DNA of 64,000 nt, taken from NCBI RefSeq assembly GCF_000621845.1, contig NZ_KK211356.1, positions 2,713 through 66,712 on the forward strand, written 5' to 3'. The notes beneath the pieces are model-generated. The model was not told the origin of the DNA. It worked only from the letters and a program-made list of their open reading frames with translations, and did not search any database. How positions within the stretch are numbered: position 1 is the stretch's first letter; every line of letters begins with the position of its first letter. The stretch comes from Ruminococcus flavefaciens MA2007. GTDB taxonomy: Bacteria; Bacillota; Clostridia; Oscillospirales; Ruminococcaceae. This document shows, piece after piece, positions 33,817 to 42,617 of this stretch. The position numbers and the translations under genes were made by a program.

Positions 33817-34487
33817 TATCCATCACACTCCAGATGATAGCCCAGACGACGCATGGCTTCGATACGGACATTTGAGCCGATACTTACAAGCTTCTTACGC
33901 AGGAAGCTCACATATGCCTCAACGTGGTTCTCCACAGCATCTGAATCGTATCCCCATACCTTTGTGAGCAAGGTCTCCTTTGAGATGTGTTTTTCTCCCG
34001 AGACCATAAGCATTCGCATGACTTCAAACTCTCTTGCGGAAAGTCTCACGTTATTCTCGCCGCATATCAGCGAAGCCGACTCCATATCAAGGCGTGTGTT
34101 GCCGAAGGTAAGCTCGTTGACCTGCGAGCCCTGTCTGCGGAGAAGCGCATTTATGCAGGCGAGGAGCTCCCTTGCGTCAAAGGGCTTAGTGAGGTAATAG
34201 TCCGCACCTGCGTCAAGCCCCTGCACCTTGTCTTCAATATCGGATTTTGCCGTCAGCATTAAAATAGGTGTGGAATTGCGCTTGGCGCGGACAGCCTTTG
34301 CCACCTGATAGCCGTTCTTTTTCGGAAGCATTATATCGAGTATTATCAGGTCGTAGATATTCAGCATAGCGTACTGCTCGCCGCTTTCGCCGTCATAAAC
34401 AGCCTCTGCTTCAAAGCCCTTTGACTCCAGCATAAGCTTCAGCGAATCAGCAAGCACCTTTTCGTCTTCTATAATGAGTATCTTCAT
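33816..34487 (-). CDS. OmpR/PhoB-family response regulator
   Basis: Start 34487 (MKILIIEDEKV) with AGGGGA upstream; 223 residues. Receiver domain (~1-115) with phospho-acceptor Asp in IILDIMLPKKNG and Lys in TKPFDARE; C-terminal winged-helix DNA-binding domain (~128-223, LSAREFEVMRMLM, ENHVEAYVSFLRKKL). First gene of a two-gene operon with the histidine kinase; the divergent region to the VTC gene contains direct repeats that could be its binding sites. Confidence 0.95.
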   Translation of the reverse strand: MKILIIEDEKVLADSLKLMLESKGFEAEAVYDGESGEQYAMLNIYDLIILDIMLPKKNGYQVAKAVRAKRNSTPILMLTAKSDIEDKVQGLDAGADYYLTKPFDARELLACINALLRRQGSQVNELTFGNTRLDMESASLICGENNVRLSAREFEVMRMLMVSGEKHISKETLLTKVWGYDSDAVENHVEAYVSFLRKKLVSIGSNVRIEAMRRLGYHLECDG

Positions 34488-34630
34488 ATGTGATTCCCCT
34501 TTCTTCACATAATATATACGCACGTAACGCCGAGGCGGCGTTTCCTACATTAATTATAATACAACACAGAGCTGAATACAAGCTGAAAATAAAAGCTTTT
34601 GCTGTAATTTCACTTAACTTTCACTTTGGT

Positions 34631-34683
34631 TTTACAGCATTCACACTGTTTTTCAGTGTCAATTCAGCGTTTACAGGTATAAT
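34631..34683 (+). promoter_or_regulatory. Direct repeats and -10 in front of the VTC/DUF4956/CotH operon
   Basis: Five related blocks, TTTACAG, TTCACAC, TTTCAG, TTCAG and TTTACAG, start at 34631, 34640, 34651, 34663 and 34670, roughly one helical turn apart, directly upstream of TATAAT at 34678-34683. OmpR/PhoB regulators bind such direct repeats in place of a -35 box, and no good -35 is present here. Confidence 0.45.
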
Positions 34684-34770
34684 TTAAGCATAGGATACGG
34701 CGCACGCAGACATAACTTGCCCATTCAATGGCTGTGTGCGCACCTATACCAATGAAAAGAGGTGAAAACT

Positions 34771-35439
34771 ATGGATCTCAGACATGAGATAAAGCATGAG
34801 ATAAACTACTCCGACATGATAACGATACGCCACAGACTCAGCGCAGTAGCATATCACGATCCACACGCCATAGACGGAAAATACTTTATCCGCAGTCTTT
34901 ACTTCGATAACCTTGCAGACAATGCGCTTATGGAAAAGATAAACGGCATGAACCGCCGTGAAAAGTTCCGTATCAGATACTACAACGGCGATACCTCGGT
35001 CATTCATCTTGAAAAGAAAAGCAAGATAGACCACCTCGGCAACAAGCAGAGCGCACCGCTGACAGCACAGCAGGCTCAGAGCATAGTTGACGGGGATACG
35101 AAATGGATGATAGATTCACAGTACCCACTTATACGTGAGCTGTACACCAAAATGGCAACAGAGGGGATAGCTCCCAAAACTATAGTAGACTATACAAGAG
35201 AGCCATTCATCTATCCCGCGGGAAATGTCCGCGTCACCCTTGATTATAATATCAGGAGCGGTCTGCGGTGTACAGATTTTCTCAGCCCCGACTGCGTGAC
35301 AGTACCCGTTTCGGATTCTATCGTTCTTGAAGTCAAGTGGGACGGTTTTCTTCCCGATATAATCAGAGACGCAGTTTCCCTCTCAGACAGGCGTGAGGGA
35401 GCTTTCTCAAAATATGCAGCCTGTAGGATATACGGATAA
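34771..35439 (+). CDS. VTC-domain protein (polyphosphate-polymerase-like)
   Basis: Start 34771 (MDLRHEIKHE) after AGAGGTGAAAACT; 222 residues, the usual length of bacterial stand-alone VTC domains. Tunnel-forming and phosphate-binding residues of the family are seen in KYFIRSLYFDN, REKFRIRYYNG, IHLEKKSK and VLEVKWDGFLPD. In yeast the VTC domain makes polyphosphate from nucleotide triphosphate. It is followed by DUF4956 and CotH genes with short gaps, a recurring trio in Firmicutes. Polyphosphate synthesis as such is not proven for bacterial members in this context. Confidence 0.88.
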   Translation: MDLRHEIKHEINYSDMITIRHRLSAVAYHDPHAIDGKYFIRSLYFDNLADNALMEKINGMNRREKFRIRYYNGDTSVIHLEKKSKIDHLGNKQSAPLTAQQAQSIVDGDTKWMIDSQYPLIRELYTKMATEGIAPKTIVDYTREPFIYPAGNVRVTLDYNIRSGLRCTDFLSPDCVTVPVSDSIVLEVKWDGFLPDIIRDAVSLSDRREGAFSKYAACRIYG

Positions 35440-35454
35440 AAAGGAGTTTTTATT

Positions 35455-36126
35455 ATGAGTTTCAGTGATATTTTCAAGTCTAATTTTATAGAGAATGTGA
35501 CCAGCGTCAGCGTTCTTGATATGGCAGTAGCCCTGCTTCTTGCATTCGGTCTGGGAATGTTCATATTCCTCGTTTACAAAAAGACCTATTCGGGAGTTAT
35601 GTACTCCGCAAGCTTCGGCACAACACTCGTTGCACTTACAATGATAACCACAGTAGTTATCCTCGCAGTTACCAGCAATGTGGTACTTTCGCTCGGTATG
35701 GTGGGCGCACTTTCTATCGTCCGTTTCCGTACAGCAATAAAGGAACCTCTTGATATCGCATTCCTGTTCTGGTCTATCGCAGTCGGTATCGTTCTTGCGG
35801 CAGGCATGATACCTCTTGCAGTTATCGGCAGCGTTATCATCGGCGTTATCCTGCTGGTATTCGTAAACCGCAAGGCAAGCAAGAACCCTTACATCGTAGT
35901 TGTACGCTGTGACGGTCACGACAGCGAGACAAAGGCTAAGGCTTTCCTTGACGGCAAGACCGAAAGATGCGTAGTAAAGAGCAAGACAGCTCAGAAGGGC
36001 TCTGTTGAGCTTAATATGGAGATACGCCTCAAGGACGACAACACTGATTTCGTCAATACCCTTGCAGATATGGAGGGCGTCAGCAGTGCTGTCCTCGTAA
36101 GCTACAACGGCGACTACATGGGATAA
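35455..36126 (+). CDS. DUF4956 integral membrane protein
   Basis: 223 residues, AAAAGGAG before the ATG. About four membrane helices (~20-45, ~50-75, ~95-125 in part, ~110-140), with the family signature GMVGALSIVRFRTAIKEPLD between helices, followed by a cytosolic C-terminal domain (~150-223). It sits between VTC and CotH genes 15 and 12 bases away. A membrane partner of the VTC protein, possibly for export of product, is inferred from conserved neighbourhood. Confidence 0.88.
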   Translation: MSFSDIFKSNFIENVTSVSVLDMAVALLLAFGLGMFIFLVYKKTYSGVMYSASFGTTLVALTMITTVVILAVTSNVVLSLGMVGALSIVRFRTAIKEPLDIAFLFWSIAVGIVLAAGMIPLAVIGSVIIGVILLVFVNRKASKNPYIVVVRCDGHDSETKAKAFLDGKTERCVVKSKTAQKGSVELNMEIRLKDDNTDFVNTLADMEGVSSAVLVSYNGDYMG

Positions 36127-36138
36127 GGGTGTGATTTG

Positions 36139-38484
36139 ATGTCAGTACATAAAAACATAGACAGGATATGCATTGCGATAACAGCTTTTGCCCTTGTCAT
36201 AGCCTTTATCTTCTGCAATAGTCAGGCGCTGGGCATAAAAACGACGGCTCATGCCATAGGCTATGAGAACCGCCTGTTTGACCGCTCAAAGGTGCATACC
36301 ATTGACATAGTCATGAACGACTGGGAGGGCTTCATAGAGGGCTGCGAGAGCGAGGAATACTCCGCCTGCAATCTTGTTATCGACGGCGAAGCTGTGAAAA
36401 ACGTCGGTATCAGAGCAAAGGGCAATACTTCCCTCAGCTCCGTAAAGAATATGGACAGCAGCCGCTACAGCTTCAAGATAGAGTTCGACCAGTACGAAAA
36501 CGGCAAGACCTATCACGGCCTTGACAAGCTGTGCCTGAACAATATCATTCAGGACAACACCTACATGAAGGACTACCTTGCGTATACGCTGATGTATGAT
36601 TTCGGCGTGGACGCCCCCCTTTGCAGCTATGCCTATATCACGGTGAACGGCGAGGACTGGGGACTGTATCTTGCTGTTGAAGCTATCGAGGAGTCATTCC
36701 TTGAAAGAAACTACGGCAGCAATTACGGCGACCTCTACAAGCCAGACGCTATGAGCTTCGGCGGCGGACGCGGCAACGGCAAGGACTTTAGTATGGGGAA
36801 TTTTATGGATAAAGAGAGCGGAGAAGATACAGAAAGCTCCGACAATTCAAATGATAACAACAAGCAGTTCACTCCTCCCGATTTCGGAGGCGGAATGCCT
36901 GACTTCGGCGGTGAAATGCCTGATTTCGGTGACTTTGATCCCGAAAATATGCCTGAGGACTTCGATCCCTCAAAGATGTTCGGCGAGAACGGCGAAAAGC
37001 CCGACTTCGGCGGCGGTCAGATGCCTGACATGAACGGAAAAGGCGGATTCGGCGGCGGCTTCGGTATGGGAAGCGACGATGTAAAGCTTAAATATACCGA
37101 TGACGATATAGACAGCTATTCCAACATCTTCAATAACGCAAAAACTACAGTTGATAAAGCCGATAAAAAGCGCCTTATCAGCTCACTGAAAGCTCTTTCG
37201 GAGCAGTCAGACCTTGAAAATACCGTCGATGTTGAGGAAGTTATCCGCTACTTTGTAGTTCATGATTTCCTTGTAAACGGCGACAGCTACACAGGTCAGA
37301 TGATTCACAACTACTACCTCTATGAGGAAGACGGTCAGCTCTCTATGATACCGTGGGACTATAACCTTGCATACGGTTCATTCATGGGCGGAAACGCTTC
37401 ATCTTCCGTTAATTCGCCAATCGATACTCCTGTGACAAACGGCATGAGCGACAGACCTATGATCGCTTGGATATTCGATAATGAGGAATACACAGAGCAG
37501 TATCATCAGCTTTTCAGCGAGTTCCTTGACAGCGTGGACTTTGAAAAGCTTGTGGCAGATACCGCAGAGCTTATCGACAAATACGTCGAAAAAGATCCTA
37601 CAAAATTCTGCACCTGCGACGAGTTCAAAACAGGCGTTGAAGCTATCAGCAAGTTCTGCACTCTCCGCGCAGAAAGCGTCAGCGGACAGCTCGACGGCAC
37701 TATCCCGTCTACCACAGAGGGACAGAAAGAGGACAGCTCTGTACTCGTTGACACAGACGGTCTGAACACCTCTGATATGGGCTCCATGGGCGGCGGAAAA
37801 GGCGGATTCGGCGGAGGTCAGAAGGGCGGTTTCGACAGGAATAACAGCTCAAAAAAGGCAGCTACATCTGATACTTCAAAGAAAACTGAAGACTCCGAGA
37901 TAGTGCAGACTTCAAATACTTCATCTATCTCTTTAAAGATGCTGAGCAATATCCAGCCGCTTGCAAACGAGGATAATTCCAGCCGCAGCGGCAAACCACA
38001 GCGCGGCAGCGGCGAGAAGCCCAACTTTAGCGGCGGACAGCCTCCTCAGGGCTTCGGCGGAGAAATGCCCGACGACTTTGATCCTGGCAATATGCCTGAT
38101 TTCGGCGGTCAGCCCCCTCAGGGCTTTGACGGCGAAATGCCCGGTGACTTTGATCCGAATAATATGCCTGACGGCGCTCCGTCTTTCGGAGATAACGCCA
38201 AAACAGATGATGAGGACGCAGACAGCTCCGAGACGGAAAAGGTCACAGAGGCTGAAAAAGGCACTGAAAACGTGGAAAAGCCTGCGCCGAATGGTGATGA
38301 AAACAGCAGTTCCGCTCCTCAGAATGAAAATAAGTCAAGAGGCGGCGAAAGACCGCAGATGGGAGACTTCCCCGATATGAACGGAGCACCTCAGCAGAAC
38401 AACACCACAGCATATATACTGCTTGGCGTGTCAGCTCTGGCACTTCTGCTCGGTCTTGGATTTGCCCTGAAATTCAAGAGATGA
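36139..38484 (+). CDS. Membrane-anchored CotH kinase family protein
   Basis: Start at ATG 36139; 781 residues. N-terminal membrane helix (~10-32), CotH kinase fold (~50-470) with GIRAKGNTSL, YSFKIEFDQY, LDKLCLNNIIQDNTYMKDY, and WDYNLAYGSF. A Pro/Asp/Phe/Gly/Met-rich insert (~245-320) interrupts the fold, similar repeats recur near 615-690, and a C-terminal membrane helix (TTAYILLGVSALALLLGLG) ends with KFKR. CotH enzymes use ATP to phosphorylate secreted proteins; the acidic repeats may be self-substrates or spacers. Third gene of the VTC-DUF4956-CotH operon. Confidence 0.9.
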   Translation: MSVHKNIDRICIAITAFALVIAFIFCNSQALGIKTTAHAIGYENRLFDRSKVHTIDIVMNDWEGFIEGCESEEYSACNLVIDGEAVKNVGIRAKGNTSLSSVKNMDSSRYSFKIEFDQYENGKTYHGLDKLCLNNIIQDNTYMKDYLAYTLMYDFGVDAPLCSYAYITVNGEDWGLYLAVEAIEESFLERNYGSNYGDLYKPDAMSFGGGRGNGKDFSMGNFMDKESGEDTESSDNSNDNNKQFTPPDFGGGMPDFGGEMPDFGDFDPENMPEDFDPSKMFGENGEKPDFGGGQMPDMNGKGGFGGGFGMGSDDVKLKYTDDDIDSYSNIFNNAKTTVDKADKKRLISSLKALSEQSDLENTVDVEEVIRYFVVHDFLVNGDSYTGQMIHNYYLYEEDGQLSMIPWDYNLAYGSFMGGNASSSVNSPIDTPVTNGMSDRPMIAWIFDNEEYTEQYHQLFSEFLDSVDFEKLVADTAELIDKYVEKDPTKFCTCDEFKTGVEAISKFCTLRAESVSGQLDGTIPSTTEGQKEDSSVLVDTDGLNTSDMGSMGGGKGGFGGGQKGGFDRNNSSKKAATSDTSKKTEDSEIVQTSNTSSISLKMLSNIQPLANEDNSSRSGKPQRGSGEKPNFSGGQPPQGFGGEMPDDFDPGNMPDFGGQPPQGFDGEMPGDFDPNNMPDGAPSFGDNAKTDDEDADSSETEKVTEAEKGTENVEKPAPNGDENSSSAPQNENKSRGGERPQMGDFPDMNGAPQQNNTTAYILLGVSALALLLGLGFALKFKR

Positions 38485-38510
38485 GCCTTACAGAAAACAG
38501 AATAATACGC

Positions 38511-38544
38511 AAAAAAGCTCCGACCATTCGGTCGGAGCTTTTAT
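38511..38544. terminator. Bidirectional terminator with the same stem as the palindromic elements
   Basis: AAAAAAGCTCCGACC, loop ATTC, GGTCGGAGCTTTT. The stem AGCTCCGACC is also the outermost stem of elements B and C, where ~330 bases lie in place of the 4-base loop. Serves the CotH gene and the convergent GH43 gene. Confidence 0.85.
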
Positions 38545-38552
38545 AATAAAAG

Positions 38553-41500
38553 TCAGTTCTGGAATGCTATACGGAAGAAGTTGTAAAGATGAGCTCTGAT
38601 ACAGTTATCACCGTGGTAACCGCCGTTTACATAGTGCCATACGTGAGGAACGCCGTTCTTCTCGAAGTTATTGTGATAATTCTTGGGATTGTCGTAAACA
38701 GTCTGGTCGTTGCTTCCGCCTGTTATCATCAGGAAGTAAGGCTCGTTGTTGCTATCCCACTTGAACGAGCCCGAAACACCGGGAGCGGGGCAGATAGCGC
38801 CGATGTAGCCGATCTGATCAGCCATCTTCATTCCGATGAGGAGTGACTCGCGTCCTCCCATGGAGAAGCCTGTTATAGCTGTGTTGTCCTTGCCTGTGAG
38901 AACGCTGTAGTTCTTTGCGATCTCGGGCATGAGGTCCTTTGTGAGCTGATTGATGAAGTTATCGTAAGCAGCGTTGTTGTTGTTATCCATAGCCGAGCAG
39001 GCATCCTGAGTAGCACTCGAATAAACATCGGGGAATACGCAGATCATTTCCTTAGCTGCGCCCTCTGCAATAGCATTGCCGAGCATCTCGCGGGTATGCA
39101 TCACAGCGTTGCCCTGTGTGAGCATTCTGTCGGGGTTCTCCCAGTAACCATGGAGAATATACATTACAGGGTACTTCTTGTTCGGGTCATAGTTGGGAGG
39201 CAGAAGAACGTTGTATTTCTTGTTTCTCTTGCAGGTATTTGAATAATAGCTCTTTTTCTGTATCTCGCCGTATTTCACGCCGTTCTTGGTCTGATTTGCG
39301 GAATCGGGCTCTTTTTCAGCTATACTTGACGCAACCTTTGCAGTAAAGTCCTTCATGGAAAGATGTGCACTTGCTGCAGTAGTTGTAGTCGTAGTAGTTG
39401 TTGTTGCAACAGTTGTCGCTTTTGTAGTAGTTGTCGATGTGGTCGTTACAGGTGCTGTAACTGTCTTGATGTTTTCAGAATAGCTTACGGGAAGCTTTGT
39501 GTTTATTCCTAAGAGGAACTTCTGTATCTCAAGGGCGTCATTTGAAGTGATACCGCCGCCTGCTTCACATACGTCTGCATTGAAGAGTCCTGTATCGCTG
39601 AGCTTATACTTGTCAGGGTTTGCAAGTGACTGCATTATAAGAACAACGTCGCTCATATCAACTTCTTTATCGCCGTTGGCGTCGCCCCACTTTGATACCT
39701 TTGAATCAAGTATATCCTTCAGATCCTGTGTAGTAGGAGGTGTTACGGTAGTTGGAGGTATCTCCTCACCCTTTGGACCGTCTATGACAGTGCCGTCTAC
39801 TGCTGCATAGAAATTGTCAACGTAGAAATTGGTAGCAGGAGTTGAATCGTCAGAGTCGCCCTCTGTTTCAACATATACAAGAAGATTCTTAGCGCCTGCC
39901 GGTATCTGGAAGCTTGTGTTTGCAAGCTGTGTCCACTTGCCCTTGGCAACTTCTTTTGTATCTATCTTATCGTAGTGAGCTTCACCGTCTGCTCCGTCAT
40001 ACTGGAGAGTAAGGTGGAACTTGGTAGAATCTGCGCCCTCATTATATTTTACTATAGTTGAGAAGCTGTATTTCTCGCCTGCTTTGAACTTATAGTTAAG
40101 GCTTCTGCCGACGCCCTTCCATGAAGCTGAACGGTCTGAGCAGTATACCGAGCTGTCGCCCTCATACGCTTCATCAGTGCTTACAGCAACTGTTGCGCCG
40201 CCTCTGTCTGAGCAGCCGTCAAGCTTGCCCTCGAATGTGCTCTTGAAGATATATGTCTGGTCAGCGTCAGAAGCAGATGAGCCTGCTCCGTCGAATTTCC
40301 ACCAGTCAACGTTCATAAGGTAGCCGTCGCCGCCGTTGAATACCAGATATAGGTCATGCTCGCCGCTTGCGCCTGCAACGTCACATGATACCTCCTCCCA
40401 GTTATGCCAGCCGCCTGTGCCGCTGCATTTAAGGGTGCCTACGACAGGTCCTGTCTTGCTGTCAAGGTGGAGCTCGATGTTTCCGCCGCTCTCGGCAGAA
40501 GCTACAGAGGCTGTGAATTTATCAGCGCCATCACCGAAGTCAACGCCTGCGACCTTTATGTAGCTGCCTTTTTTGATACTGCCTATGCATACAGAGTTAT
40601 TCTCGTCCTTTTCGGTCTTGATGCCCTCGCTCCAGCAGATAGTTTCCGCCTCGACGCGCTCAAATGGGTTGAGAGGCTCGATCTGCGCAGGACCTGTCTT
40701 TGTAGACTTGAGCGCAGGGATAGAACCGTCGGAATTGTATGTAAACTCCTCGCAGGCAGCACTTCTGTTGAACGAACCGCCTCCGGGGAGACCATTCATA
40801 TGATAGAATGAGTATGAATGACCTTTATAGTCGATGATACCGCCATGTGTTGTAAAACAGTTTGAACCTTCGTGTATTGTGCCGCGATGCGTCCACGGAC
40901 CTGTAACAGTCGGACCTGTACAGTAGGAAATGCTCTCACCGCCGAATCCGTTAACCATTGAAGCAAAGACAAGATAATAGAGTTTATCATGCTTGTATAT
41001 CCAAGGACCTTCGGTGTATTTTGTACCGGACTTGAGTGACAGATTGAATGTCTGTATCTGACCGTCCAGTGTTACCATGTCCTCTTTAAGCTTGACATAG
41101 TAGCATTTCGGATTTCCGAACATGAGCCATGCCTGACCGTCGTCGTCGATAATAACGGTAGGATCAATGTAGTCCCAGTTAGGACCGCAAAGAGGCTTGC
41201 CCAACGGATCACGGTACGGTCCCTCGGGAGAGTCGGCAACACCAACGCCGATAGCTCTTCCGCCGCCGCTCTTGTTTGTGGTGGTGAAGTAGAAGTAGTA
41301 CTTGCCGTTGCGCTCGATACACTGCGAAGCCCATGCGTCGTTCTTGTTGCACCAGCTGAAGCTTGTATCCTCAAGTATTCTGCCGTGGTCTGTCCAGTTC
41401 TTCATATCCTTTGTGGAGAAGCACTGCCAGCCTGTCATGTAGTAGAAGTCGTTGTTGCCTTCACGGTCACAGCCTGTGAATACATAGAGTTCGTCTCCGA

Positions 41501-41636
41501 ATACTACCGGAGCAGGATCGGGGGTGAATGATGTCTGCACTATTGGGTTTTCTGCGTGTGTAACAGCAGGAACTGCCGCGCACAGAGTTACGGCTGACAA
41601 TGCAGCCGTGGCGATCGCCGAAAAAAACTTTTTCAT
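38553..41636 (-). CDS. Cellulosomal GH43-CBM6-CBM22-dockerin-CE1 arabinoxylan enzyme
   Basis: 1027 residues, AAGGAGA before ATG. Order: signal peptide (1-28); GH43 five-bladed propeller (~32-325) with the three acidic residues in FTPDPAP (Asp40), YIDPTVI and YTEGPW; CBM6 (~327-455, RVEAETICWSEG, MNVDWWKFDG); CBM22-type (~462-620, FEGKLDGCSDRGG); dockerin (~645-720, WGDANGDKEVDMSDVV); Thr-rich linker; CE1 esterase (~768-1027, Ser ~925 in GFSMGGRES, His in YVNGGYHGDN). GH43 members cut arabinose or xylose side groups or arabinan; with CE1 it would strip arabinose and ferulate from xylan. Subfamily not resolved. Single-gene unit. Confidence 0.93.
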   Translation of the reverse strand: MKKFFSAIATAALSAVTLCAAVPAVTHAENPIVQTSFTPDPAPVVFGDELYVFTGCDREGNNDFYYMTGWQCFSTKDMKNWTDHGRILEDTSFSWCNKNDAWASQCIERNGKYYFYFTTTNKSGGGRAIGVGVADSPEGPYRDPLGKPLCGPNWDYIDPTVIIDDDGQAWLMFGNPKCYYVKLKEDMVTLDGQIQTFNLSLKSGTKYTEGPWIYKHDKLYYLVFASMVNGFGGESISYCTGPTVTGPWTHRGTIHEGSNCFTTHGGIIDYKGHSYSFYHMNGLPGGGSFNRSAACEEFTYNSDGSIPALKSTKTGPAQIEPLNPFERVEAETICWSEGIKTEKDENNSVCIGSIKKGSYIKVAGVDFGDGADKFTASVASAESGGNIELHLDSKTGPVVGTLKCSGTGGWHNWEEVSCDVAGASGEHDLYLVFNGGDGYLMNVDWWKFDGAGSSASDADQTYIFKSTFEGKLDGCSDRGGATVAVSTDEAYEGDSSVYCSDRSASWKGVGRSLNYKFKAGEKYSFSTIVKYNEGADSTKFHLTLQYDGADGEAHYDKIDTKEVAKGKWTQLANTSFQIPAGAKNLLVYVETEGDSDDSTPATNFYVDNFYAAVDGTVIDGPKGEEIPPTTVTPPTTQDLKDILDSKVSKWGDANGDKEVDMSDVVLIMQSLANPDKYKLSDTGLFNADVCEAGGGITSNDALEIQKFLLGINTKLPVSYSENIKTVTAPVTTTSTTTTKATTVATTTTTTTTTAASAHLSMKDFTAKVASSIAEKEPDSANQTKNGVKYGEIQKKSYYSNTCKRNKKYNVLLPPNYDPNKKYPVMYILHGYWENPDRMLTQGNAVMHTREMLGNAIAEGAAKEMICVFPDVYSSATQDACSAMDNNNNAAYDNFINQLTKDLMPEIAKNYSVLTGKDNTAITGFSMGGRESLLIGMKMADQIGYIGAICPAPGVSGSFKWDSNNEPYFLMITGGSNDQTVYDNPKNYHNNFEKNGVPHVWHYVNGGYHGDNCIRAHLYNFFRIAFQN

Positions 41637-41684
41637 ACCAATTCTCCTTTTTAATTAATATCCCGTTTTAACCTTTTTTGTTTT

Positions 41685-41707
41685 GACTGCGGTTCCTTTC
41701 CGCAGTC
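41685..41707 (-). other. Leader hairpin of the GH43 gene
   Basis: GACTGCGG/CCGCAGTC perfect 8-bp stem with 7-base loop in the 5' leader, ~50 bases before the start codon; on the minus strand it is followed by an A-rich, not T-rich, sequence, so it is not a terminator. Confidence 0.5.
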
Positions 41708-41729
41708 AGTTTACGATAAATATATATTT

Positions 41730-41758
41730 AATATAATATTAGCATAATATTTCGACAA
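41730..41758 (-). promoter_or_regulatory. Probable promoter of the GH43 gene
   Basis: Minus strand TTGTCG, 17 bases, TATATT. Confidence 0.5.
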
Positions 41759-41953
41759 TTTCAATCCACATTCTTACGTGTTAAGTGGATAAAATGCGGA
41801 AGTTTATAAACATTTTGGATAATTTCACGATTTCATCTTCTGATAACTTGGTGAAAGCTACAAAGGCAATAGCGCAAATTATCCTTTTTTGAATATAAAA
41901 ATGGTGAAATGATATCTTATGACGGATAAAACCGACCTCATATAAACAAGAAA

Positions 41954-41971
41954 TGCTCCCCGAAGGGAGCT
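41954..41971 (-). terminator. Terminator of the pilus operon
   Basis: GCTCCC-CGAA-GGGAGC hairpin just after the stop of the last pilus gene (41973); the minus-strand side continues ATTTCTTGTTT. Confidence 0.65.
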
Positions 41972-41972
41972 T

Positions 41973-42617
41973 TCAGTTATTATTATTTATAAGCTTTGCT
42001 CTGACGGTTATTCTGCTTTTTCCGCTGAGTGTGCAGGTGAAAAGCGTCATATCCCATGGTGAGCTTTCTTTGCTGAGCATTTCCTCAACATCGCTGCCGC
42101 GTATCTCTTCAATGCTTATTATGCTATAGCGGAAACTTCTTCCGCTGCAATCCGTAAAGACTATTTCAGCGCCGTCGGAAAGACTGCCCAGTTTGCCGAA
42201 GTGACTGCCGAAATTATGAGCGGCAATAATAATGTCGTTGCTTTCGGCAGAGCCGCTGTATCTGCATGGTGCAGTGTCCAGCGCTTCATAGCTGAAATCA
42301 TTTATCACAGGCAGCTCCAGTCCCAGCTCTGCTATGGTGAGATATCCGCAGTAGCCCGTATTGTCAATGCTGACAGTGGGTATTTCGGCTTGAGCAGGTT
42401 CATCGTATCGGGCAAAGAGGTCGTCCTCGGTGCTTGCGGCGGCTGTGGGTTCGGTAGCCTTTCCGATGATGTCTTTCAGCTCCGACAGCGAAGCTTTTGA
42501 GCGCCTGGCTGCTGTCCTGCTTTCGGCAATATTGAAAACACACAGGCAAAAAGCTGCAAATATAAGTACAAAGCCCGAGATAATGCATAGCCTGCGCAGT
42601 TTATTTCTCATCGTCAT
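41973..42617 (-). CDS. Second sortase of the pilus operon
   Basis: 214 residues. N-terminal membrane helix (~8-32); sortase beta-barrel (~85-214) with catalytic His in IAAHNFGSHFG, Cys in TLFTC, and Arg in SRITVRAKL. The class is not clear by eye; it lacks the lid and C-terminal helix of class C and is closer to housekeeping/D-like types. It overlaps the minor pilin gene by 17 bases, so the two are translationally coupled. Likely role: attach the finished pilus or the minor pilin to the wall. Confidence 0.88.
   Translation of the reverse strand: MTMRNKLRRLCIISGFVLIFAAFCLCVFNIAESRTAARRSKASLSELKDIIGKATEPTAAASTEDDLFARYDEPAQAEIPTVSIDNTGYCGYLTIAELGLELPVINDFSYEALDTAPCRYSGSAESNDIIIAAHNFGSHFGKLGSLSDGAEIVFTDCSGRSFRYSIISIEEIRGSDVEEMLSKESSPWDMTLFTCTLSGKSRITVRAKLINNNN

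Noticed and set aside
41685-41707. Hairpin upstream of the GH43 gene as a terminator or riboswitch
   Set aside because: On the transcribed strand it is followed by A-rich sequence and it lacks any known riboswitch core, so it is listed only as a leader hairpin.
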